Assembly (NCBI GenBank): GCA_946220865.1
Contig: CAMJYM010000007.1
Coordinates: 1-64,000 of the forward strand
From: an uncultured Clostridia bacterium
GTDB taxonomy: Bacteria > Bacillota > Clostridia > Saccharofermentanales > DTU023
Length of the DNA stretch: 64,000 bases
Direction: 5' to 3'
Position 1 is the first letter of the stretch; each line of letters opens with the position of its first letter. Below the pieces are notes generated by a model. It made no database searches and was not told the DNA's origin. It saw only the letters and a program-made list of their open reading frames with translations. Below are positions 58,242 to 64,000 of this stretch, piece after piece. The position numbers and the translations under genes are program-made.

Positions 58242-59515
58242 CCGGAGGCCCAGAAAAAGGGGATGGCCGCGAGCTGAGCCAGGACGGAAAGGGCGACCAT
58301 GGCAGTGAGGTTCAGATCGTAAAGAATACCCAGGAGCCAGCTGCCCAGAAAGAAAAAGACCCCGAAGAAAAATTCAAAGAAGCCATAGCCTGTAGCCCGG
58401 CTTGCCTTGGGAATCATGGTGGATACGGCCGCTTTCAGGATGGATTCCTGAGCGCCCATGCCCACGCCCCACAAGGCGATGCCGAGCAAGAGGGCCGGAA
58501 CAGTATGCAGGGAAAATACCAGAAAGGCAAAGGGCGCGGAAATGAGCGTTGATAACACCAGGGCGAGGCTTCCTTTTTTATCGAAAAGGAGGCCGAAAAC
58601 CAGCGAACTTACCGCGTCGATCAACATGGCTCCAGCATAGAGTAGCGGCAGAGTTCCCGTGCTCACCAGTGAGGTCGTTTTCGTAAGACTCCCGCTGAGA
58701 GCCGTATACGTTCTGGAAACGTGCATGATAATCAGGGAATAGTCCATGAAGCCAAAGGCAAAAAAGCTGATCCCGATGATGTAAAAAATAAAGGGCTTTT
58801 TTAACTTAAATGGAGCAGGCGTTTCTACTTCCGGTTCGAAGTGTTCTGGATGAGGGAATTTCCGTTTCGTGAACAAAAGGAGAATCAGAGTAACCGCTCC
58901 CGGTATCGCCAGAAGAGCAAAGGCAAAGGAATAGATCTCAAAACTTGTGCCCTCCGTGCGGAAAAGCATGACGAGGTAGAGAAGCACCGGCCCGAGAAAT
59001 GCGCCGATCTGATCCAGCACTTCCTGGATGCCGAAACTTTTGCCGACTCCTTCCTGCGTGGCGGCAAAGGACATGAGCGTATCTTTGGCCGGTTTTTTGA
59101 TGGCCTTGCCCATACGCTGGATGATCAAAAGAGCCGCCGCGGCGATCCAGCCATGCTCGCCAACCAGTGCGAGAGCCGGAACCGCCAGCACATCCAGCAC
59201 ATAACCGCCAATGACCAGCGGCCAGTATTTTTTCGTCTTATCCGTAATTCTGCCGAAAAGCAGGCGCAGCGAGTAGCCGACCAGCTCGCCAAGACCGGAA
59301 ACAAAACCGATCGTGCCCGCCGAAGCGCCCAGAAGCGCAAAGTAGGCTCCTCGGATACTCGCCGCTCCCTCGTGTGTCATATCCGAAAAAAGACTCACCA
59401 GACCGAAGAGCACAATAAAGCTCATGGCCGATGAAAGGCTCTTTTTTGAAAGGCTCTTTGTCGTCTTTTGCTGCCGATCGGCAGCAGGGTCCTTTTCGCA
59501 GAGTTTTTTAGCCAT
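58208..59515 (-). CDS. MFS transporter with repeat-derived C-terminus
   Basis: A 435-residue major facilitator with about twelve hydrophobic segments. It resembles the family with DMTHEGAASIRGAYFALLGA at the first loop and a characteristic GRITDKTKKYWP loop 2-3. The exported compound is unknown. The last residues (EKMRNPQNF) and the stop codon come from the 110-bp repeat, so the native C-terminus was probably replaced. All membrane segments remain, so it may still work. I took the ATG at 59515; GAGGAGG lies 14 bases upstream, a wider gap than normal. Confidence 0.78.
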   Translation of the reverse strand: MAKKLCEKDPAADRQQKTTKSLSKKSLSSAMSFIVLFGLVSLFSDMTHEGAASIRGAYFALLGASAGTIGFVSGLGELVGYSLRLLFGRITDKTKKYWPLVIGGYVLDVLAVPALALVGEHGWIAAAALLIIQRMGKAIKKPAKDTLMSFAATQEGVGKSFGIQEVLDQIGAFLGPVLLYLVMLFRTEGTSFEIYSFAFALLAIPGAVTLILLLFTKRKFPHPEHFEPEVETPAPFKLKKPFIFYIIGISFFAFGFMDYSLIIMHVSRTYTALSGSLTKTTSLVSTGTLPLLYAGAMLIDAVSSLVFGLLFDKKGSLALVLSTLISAPFAFLVFSLHTVPALLLGIALWGVGMGAQESILKAAVSTMIPKASRATGYGFFEFFFGVFFFLGSWLLGILYDLNLTAMVALSVLAQLAAIPFFWASGREKMRNPQNF

Positions 59516-59612
59516 AAACTTGGCACGATCCTCCTCGGCTTTTGAGTTAAGCGATGATCTTTCTCCGGTCAGGTGTTCAGATATCACAGTTGTTTTTATT
59601 TAGCAGCTTTAT

Positions 59613-61475
59613 TCAGCCTCTGAGTCTGGCGATGATTTTTTCGGCGACGCGAAGACCATCGACGGCTGACGAAGTAATGCCGCCGGCATAACCTGCGCCC
59701 TCCCCGCAGGGATAGAAGCCGGGAAGCTCGACGGACTCCAGGCTCTCGATATCACGCAAGATGCGAAGAGCCGAGCTGGAGCGTGTTTCAGCTGCTGTCA
59801 GGACGGCCTGACCAGCAGCAAAGCCCTGGAGTTTTGTGCCCATGTGGAGCAGGGCTTCACAAAGAGCGAGGGTGATTTCTCTGGGGTAGAGGCCGGAAAG
59901 ATCGGCTTGGCGAACCAACGGTTTATAGCTGGGCTGGGCACGCCGAAGTTCTGCAGGAAGAGCCGCGTTGATGTGCTGGACGCGGACGAGGATGTCATCG
60001 AGTTCGGCTTTTGCTTCGGGATAGCGTGAGAGGACGGCGCTGATAAAATCGCCGACTTCCTGCACGGGTGCAGCATAATCTAAGGCAATTTCTTTGGCAC
60101 AATTTTCGGCTGCTTCTTTGGCATAGTCTGAGACGGCACCCTCCTGGCTCAAAAAGTAGGCCTTCCCTTCGAGTTCTTCCTGAAAGCTGAGGCCAGCCAG
60201 GTCTTCTTCACCAAAATCTTCCTGGGAAACCTGACAGATCAGCGCCGAGTTAGCATTTTCCTCTGCCCGGGCATAGGCGCTCATGCCGTTGGTCACGATG
60301 CTCTCCGGCCGGGCATTGGAGGCCACGACTTCACCGCCCGGACACATACAGAAGGTAAAAACCCCGCGCCCGCTTTTACTTTGCCAGCTGAGACGATAAT
60401 CCGCAGCTCCCAGACGCGGGTGTTCGGCAAATTTTCCGTATTGCGCGAGGTTAATCAGTTTCTGTGGATGCTCAATGCGAAAACCGACAGCAAAGGCTTT
60501 GTTTTCAAGTCTCAGACCCGATTCAAGCAGCATGCGGGCGCTGTCGTCCGCACTGTGGCCACAGGCAAAAATGACCGTGGATGCGGCAATTTTTTCCGCT
60601 CCGACACAGACACCGAGCAGCTTTCGAGGGGACGCGGCGTCACCGCCTGGCTCTATCCAAAGTCCATCAACACGGCAGTTGAAGCGAAATCCCACCCCCA
60701 TTTGAATGAGTTTCTGCCGCATTTTATAGAGCACGGCTCTCAGCCGATCTGTACCGATGTGGGGCTTTTGCTCCCAGAGAATTTCTTCGGGCGCGCCACA
60801 AAGGGCAAAAATTCTGGGCACCAAAGCTGCCCTCGGGTCTTTAATACGGCTGAGCAACTTGCCATCAGAGAACGTGCCCGCACCCCCTTCGCCAAAAGGA
60901 ATATTCGCTTCCGGGTCAAAAGGGCCGCCTCGGCGAAAATCTTCGACTTTGCGAATGCGCTCAGAGAGTTCAGGTCCGCGTTCAAGTAGGATGGGTGGAA
61001 AGCCTTCACAGGCGAGAGCCCAGGCCGCAAAGAGGCCGGCCGGGCCAGCACCGACAACAAGAGGGCGCATTTTTTTGTGCTGCTCGCTCACCTGGCCGGA
61101 TGAGGCGGCAGCCTCATTATTCGGACTGCCCGAGACAACAATTTGACTCTCCTGGCCTGCTGAAGTGGCAGCCTGACACTCCTGTCCTTTTAAAACGGCG
61201 CTTAAGTTCTCTTTACTACAGGACTTTTCAGCCTTTTTCTCCTCAAGCCATGAAAGGTTTGCGTTGGCCGCATAGCTCCGGCGCCAGGGCAAGTCAACTT
61301 CCACATCAGCGAGAAAATGCAGATCATTTTTACGACGGGCATCCAGAGAACGACGACGAAAACGCCAGTCCGGCTTGCAGTCAGGAGCGAACTTAAGCTC
61401 ACGGCGCAGCCGTTTCAGGATATCTTCATCCCTATAATCTAAAGATAATCTTAGGTTTTTGACCAGGATGCTCAT
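59613..61475 (-). CDS. FAD-dependent dehydrogenase (COG2509 type)
   Basis: A 620-residue flavoprotein of the uncharacterised FAD-dependent dehydrogenase group. The N-terminal domain (LVKNLRLSLDYRDEDILKR) is followed by an unusual low-complexity stretch at about 90-135 (Ala, Ser, Gln and Glu rich). The Rossmann motif VVGAGPAGLFAAWAL follows, then GPFDPEANIPFGEGGAGTFS, TVIFACGHSADD, and the C-terminal GFYPCGEGAGYAGGITSSAVD typical of the family. GGGAG precedes the ATG at 61475. The frame is open to 61562 but that part overlaps the SDR gene. The substrate is unknown. Confidence 0.88.
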   Translation of the reverse strand: MSILVKNLRLSLDYRDEDILKRLRRELKFAPDCKPDWRFRRRSLDARRKNDLHFLADVEVDLPWRRSYAANANLSWLEEKKAEKSCSKENLSAVLKGQECQAATSAGQESQIVVSGSPNNEAAASSGQVSEQHKKMRPLVVGAGPAGLFAAWALACEGFPPILLERGPELSERIRKVEDFRRGGPFDPEANIPFGEGGAGTFSDGKLLSRIKDPRAALVPRIFALCGAPEEILWEQKPHIGTDRLRAVLYKMRQKLIQMGVGFRFNCRVDGLWIEPGGDAASPRKLLGVCVGAEKIAASTVIFACGHSADDSARMLLESGLRLENKAFAVGFRIEHPQKLINLAQYGKFAEHPRLGAADYRLSWQSKSGRGVFTFCMCPGGEVVASNARPESIVTNGMSAYARAEENANSALICQVSQEDFGEEDLAGLSFQEELEGKAYFLSQEGAVSDYAKEAAENCAKEIALDYAAPVQEVGDFISAVLSRYPEAKAELDDILVRVQHINAALPAELRRAQPSYKPLVRQADLSGLYPREITLALCEALLHMGTKLQGFAAGQAVLTAAETRSSSALRILRDIESLESVELPGFYPCGEGAGYAGGITSSAVDGLRVAEKIIARLRG

Positions 61476-61524
61476 AATTTCTCCCGATGACTTATTTCTG
61501 GACTTGCCGCTCGGCAACAGGCGC

Positions 61525-62526
61525 TCAAAGACTTTTTTTATCCCTGTTAAAAACCAGCGCATCCCTGAGACTCTCTTCGACTGGACGTACCGTATAGCCT
61601 AACTCCGTCGTCGCTTTTTCGTGGCTGAATAGTGAATTGGTTTTTAACGTACTCACTGAATAACGCGTGAGCAGAGCCTGCCGTTTCAGAAGCCTGGCCA
61701 GGCCTTCATTGGCGGCGGCCACCAGCCCGACAAGAGCGAGCGGCAGGCGGACACAGAAAGGTTTCCGGCCGGTAAGCCTGGCAAGGATGCGAAAATAATC
61801 ATCCATCTTTAAGGGGTGACCTGTGAGCAGATAAGACTCACCGCTTCTCCCCTTTTCCATCGCCTGAAGCATACCGTTCACGACATCACGTACATCGACA
61901 AAGTCGTAAGCTCCACTTATTGAGGCAGGAATTTGTCGCCGCAAATAAGCGTTCATCAGCTGCGTCATGTGTCCGCAACCGTAGTCCATGGGACCGATAA
62001 TACCCGAGGGCAGAACGACGACCACATCAAGGCCCTCACGTCCCGCTTGCAAAACTGCAGCTGTGGCTTCTGCTTTAGATTTTGCATAGGGGCCGACCAC
62101 AAGGGCGGGGTCAAAATGTGGATTTTCTCTTTGTAAGATCCCTGCAGGGGCTTCAGGCATGGCGTGAACCGAACTGACATAAAGTAAACGACGAACATGA
62201 TGCTTTTGAGATTCCGCCAGAATATGTTTCGTGCCTTCGACATTGACTTCCCGCAGGCTGTTCCCCTCGCGGCTAAAAATCGTCACAACACTGGCCAGGT
62301 GCCAAAGCAAAATTTCTTTTCCTTCCAAGCCGGAAAAGAAACGTTCAAGATCACTCAGAGAACGAAGGTCCCCTCTGCAAATTTCAAGATCAAGCTGATC
62401 CAGGCCTGGCGCTTTATCGCCAGGCAGTATCAGAGCACGTACCGCCTCACCTTTCTCAATCAGACGCCTGCATAGCACATTGCCCAGATGTCCGGATGCT
62501 CCTGTGACGAGATGGATTCTTTGCAT
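61525..62526 (-). CDS. Extended SDR: NAD-dependent epimerase/dehydratase
   Basis: A 333-residue extended short-chain dehydrogenase. The cofactor motif is VTGASGHLGNVLCRRL (GxxGxxG), and DLEICRGDLRSLSDLERFF supplies the adenine-site Asp. The catalytic Tyr/Lys pair is probably YAKSKAEA. It resembles dihydroflavonol-reductase-like and nucleoside-sugar-epimerase-like members. GGGAG precedes the ATG. The substrate cannot be told. It is 49 bp from the FAD dehydrogenase, so they may be one operon. Confidence 0.85.
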   Translation of the reverse strand: MQRIHLVTGASGHLGNVLCRRLIEKGEAVRALILPGDKAPGLDQLDLEICRGDLRSLSDLERFFSGLEGKEILLWHLASVVTIFSREGNSLREVNVEGTKHILAESQKHHVRRLLYVSSVHAMPEAPAGILQRENPHFDPALVVGPYAKSKAEATAAVLQAGREGLDVVVVLPSGIIGPMDYGCGHMTQLMNAYLRRQIPASISGAYDFVDVRDVVNGMLQAMEKGRSGESYLLTGHPLKMDDYFRILARLTGRKPFCVRLPLALVGLVAAANEGLARLLKRQALLTRYSVSTLKTNSLFSHEKATTELGYTVRPVEESLRDALVFNRDKKSL

Positions 62527-62695
62527 GACTTCTCCCTGCTTCCTTATCTTAAAAGAGCTGAATTCTCTTCATTATAAGACAAAGAGCGAAGCTGGAAAGG
62601 TCGTTCACATTGATTTTGCTCTGTGATCAAAATTGTTCTAAGAGCCAAGCAGAAGTCGCGCAAAAGCGGAATTTCAAAAGCCGGCCTTCTCTATA

Positions 62696-62995
62696 TCAGA
62701 GGCTACGCACACACTGGCGCAGATACTGCTGATGAGCCATTTCCTGAAGGGCCCGGAGGCGGCGCTTGCGTTCACGTTCTTCGGTCAGGCGAAGGAGCTT
62801 CTGCTCTCTCAGGCCCAGATAAAAGATGTGTAAGGAAATCAGCAGCAGGGGCAAAATGAGCAAGCGCAGGTCGAAGGTCGCAGTAATTAAACTGAGCGGA
62901 CAAAAGACCACTCCATAAAGACTATTCCATTCTGTGAGCAAGATTTCCAGAAAACAAAGGGCTAAAAGAAAAAATAAACTCTGGCTAAGGGTCAT
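62696..62995 (-). CDS. Small membrane protein with charged tail
   Basis: A 99-residue protein that I cannot name. Two or three hydrophobic segments (SLFFLLALCFLEILL, YGVVFCPLSLITATF, LLILPLLLISLHIFYLGL) are followed by a strongly charged helix (KLLRLTEERERKRRLRALQ). It lies 123 bp downstream of the DUF2089 gene. Membrane proteins often follow DUF2089 regulators, so it is likely controlled with it. Confidence 0.6.
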   Translation of the reverse strand: MTLSQSLFFLLALCFLEILLTEWNSLYGVVFCPLSLITATFDLRLLILPLLLISLHIFYLGLREQKLLRLTEERERKRRLRALQEMAHQQYLRQCVRSL

Positions 62996-63118
62996 GTCTC
63001 TTCATCGCTGTCCGTCTGGCCTCAGGAGTCCGGCCTCGTACAGCACTCCTCTCTTTGTCTCTCTTCGCGGCTGAGGGTGAAAACTTTGAAACATGAGGAC
63101 AGGCCAATGCAGCTGGTC

Positions 63119-63418
63119 TTAACGTTCTCGTTTTTCCTTCTCATACGCCCGAAGGAGTCTGCGTGCGGCTGAAGGCTTAATTTCCTCAGCCAGGGTCAGA
63201 TCCTTCAGCAGACCTTCAAAGCGCGTCTCTTCGCTTGCTTCGGCCTGCTTCACTTTGTCGATCAGACGATCCAGACGCAGCCTGATGGTGGGATAAGTCA
63301 CCTGATAAAGACCTGCCATGGCTTTCAATGAGCCTGAGCTGAGGACAAATTCCTTCATCAAACGGATATCTTCATCTCCCAGGGTGTAAAGCCATTGCGG
63401 TAATTCCGCACTGCGCAT
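63119..63418 (-). CDS. DUF2089 HTH protein
   Basis: A 99-residue probable regulator. It matches the DUF2089 pattern: LPQWLYTLGDEDIRLMKEFV, LSSGSLKAMAGLYQVTYPTI (HTH) and RLRLDRLIDKVKQAE. Members are thought to control a neighbouring membrane protein gene. Here that would be the small protein at 62.7-63.0 kb. It is divergent from the citrate lyase genes. Confidence 0.8.
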   Translation of the reverse strand: MRSAELPQWLYTLGDEDIRLMKEFVLSSGSLKAMAGLYQVTYPTIRLRLDRLIDKVKQAEASEETRFEGLLKDLTLAEEIKPSAARRLLRAYEKEKRER

Positions 63419-63797
63419 ATCGTTCTAACCGCCTTTACTTTTTCTATAGTATATCTAAATAAAATTAAAATCAATATTCAAATTTATTTCAATATTATTA
63501 AAATCATTAAAGTTTTACCCCATAGAAGCCTTGCAGGTTTTACCTGATAAAAGCTTTGCGAGCTCCTTTGTTTATCTCAAGGCAAGCAGCACAAAAAAGA
63601 AGGCTGCAATCGAATGATGGCAGGGCACGATTGCCCGAGCGACAGATCTGAACCCGCGGGGGCTGGAATAATTTAACGACAGGGGCTAAGCTGATGAGGA
63701 TATGGTTTATAAGTTCAAAGTGCTTTCGTCTGCGCAGCTCTGAAAGACAAAAGCAAAGCAGATCAAAAGCAGATCATAAGAAAAAAGGAGACTCATC
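63419..63797. other. Divergent gap before the citrate lyase genes
   Basis: A roughly 380-base gap. The first half (63440-63520) is A+T rich and holds a minus-strand TATACT with a TTGATT 15 bases upstream, which may serve the DUF2089 gene. I see no good plus-strand promoter for citD here. The citD ribosome binding site AAAAAAGGAG is at 63781-63790. Confidence 0.4.
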
Positions 63798-64000
63798 ATG
63801 CAAATTCGCCGAGAAGCCATCGCGGGAACCCTGGAGTCCAGTGATGTTCTCATCAAAATGGAACCCAGCGGCCATCCCCTGGAAATCCTCCTCTCCTCTC
63901 CCGTCAAGGCACAGTACGGTGCGTCGATTGAAGCCCAGGTACGCCAGTGGCTTAACGAGGCCGGTGTAAGTGTCGGGCGCGTTGAGCTGGAAGATAAAGG
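63798..64000 (+). CDS. citD: Citrate lyase acyl carrier protein (gamma subunit), partial
   Basis: The first 67 codons of CitD, cut by the window end. CitD carries a phosphoribosyl-dephospho-CoA arm on which acetyl and citryl groups ride during citrate cleavage to acetate and oxaloacetate. The sequence MQIRREAIAGTLESSDVLIK has the family pattern, with Ser14 as the expected attachment site. The middle RQWLNEAGVSVGRVELEDKG is also typical. GGAG seven bases upstream sets the start. citE and citF are expected beyond the window. The full family length is about 95-100 residues. Confidence 0.9.
   Translation, partial: MQIRREAIAGTLESSDVLIKMEPSGHPLEILLSSPVKAQYGASIEAQVRQWLNEAGVSVGRVELEDK

Overview
The window comes from a bacterium of the Bacillota, most likely class Clostridia. 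The evidence is the heat-shock operon order hrcA-grpE-dnaK-dnaJ behind a CIRCE operator, a split glycine decarboxylase (gcvPA plus gcvPB), a long-form hibernation factor, strong purine-rich ribosome binding sites, UvrD/PcrA with a C-terminal Tudor-like tail, and DUF2089, BMP and NupOPQ-type genes. I cannot place it below class. Base composition is uneven. Most housekeeping genes look moderately G+C rich, while 5.8-13.2 kb and 43-56 kb are clearly more A+T rich and look imported.

Layout. 1-5.5 kb: nucleotide and DNA housekeeping on the minus strand (YfbR-like 5'-nucleotidase, dGTPase-like protein, PcrA helicase) and the divergent hpf. 5.6-13.2 kb: an A+T-rich plus-strand island with a tripartite tricarboxylate transporter (TctC, TctB, TctA order), an EPSP-synthase paralogue, a LacI regulator and an SLC13/DASS carboxylate transporter. 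It is preceded by a strong promoter bracketed by two inverted copies of a LacI-type operator. 13.4-24.7 kb: gap, the glycine cleavage operon gcvT-gcvH-gcvPA-gcvPB, and the CIRCE-controlled chaperone operon. 24.9-31.8 kb: HemW-like radical SAM protein, an ATPase/TOPRIM-like pair that resembles a phage-defence module, SPFH and NfeD membrane proteins, and an M28-type lipoprotein. 31.3-33.9 kb: an ImmR/ImmA-like repressor and metalloprotease pair, divergent from a DNA polymerase IV with an odd N-terminus across a palindrome-rich promoter.

34-43 kb: a DUF4349 lipoprotein, a GH1 beta-glucosidase gene broken by one in-frame TGA, and an alpha-galactoside operon (GPH symporter, GH36, GH13). That operon is flanked by two inverted blocks of a 27-bp repeat. 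43-47.4 kb: a graveyard of transposase fragments (IS3, IS1182/IS5-like, IS256) around a 637-residue predicted PIN-like/coiled-coil/membrane protein and a frameshifted VanZ gene. 47.4-56.1 kb: a nucleoside uptake and phosphorolysis locus with three phosphorylase-family enzymes, a NupOPQ-type ABC transporter, a BMP lipoprotein and a divergent DeoR regulator. 56.8-58.1 kb: an AAA/DUF4143 ATPase. A roughly 110-bp repeat occurs in direct orientation at 43.0 and 58.2 kb and so brackets about 15 kb. 58.2-64 kb: an MFS transporter, an FAD-dependent dehydrogenase, an SDR-family protein, a small membrane protein, DUF2089, and the start of a citrate lyase operon (citD) that leaves the window.

The most promising material for something undescribed is the predicted PIN-like membrane protein in the IS graveyard, the ATPase/TOPRIM pair, the 27-bp repeat blocks around the alpha-galactoside operon, the orphan EPSP-synthase paralogue inside a carboxylate-transport island, and the two phosphorylase paralogues with an altered phosphate loop.
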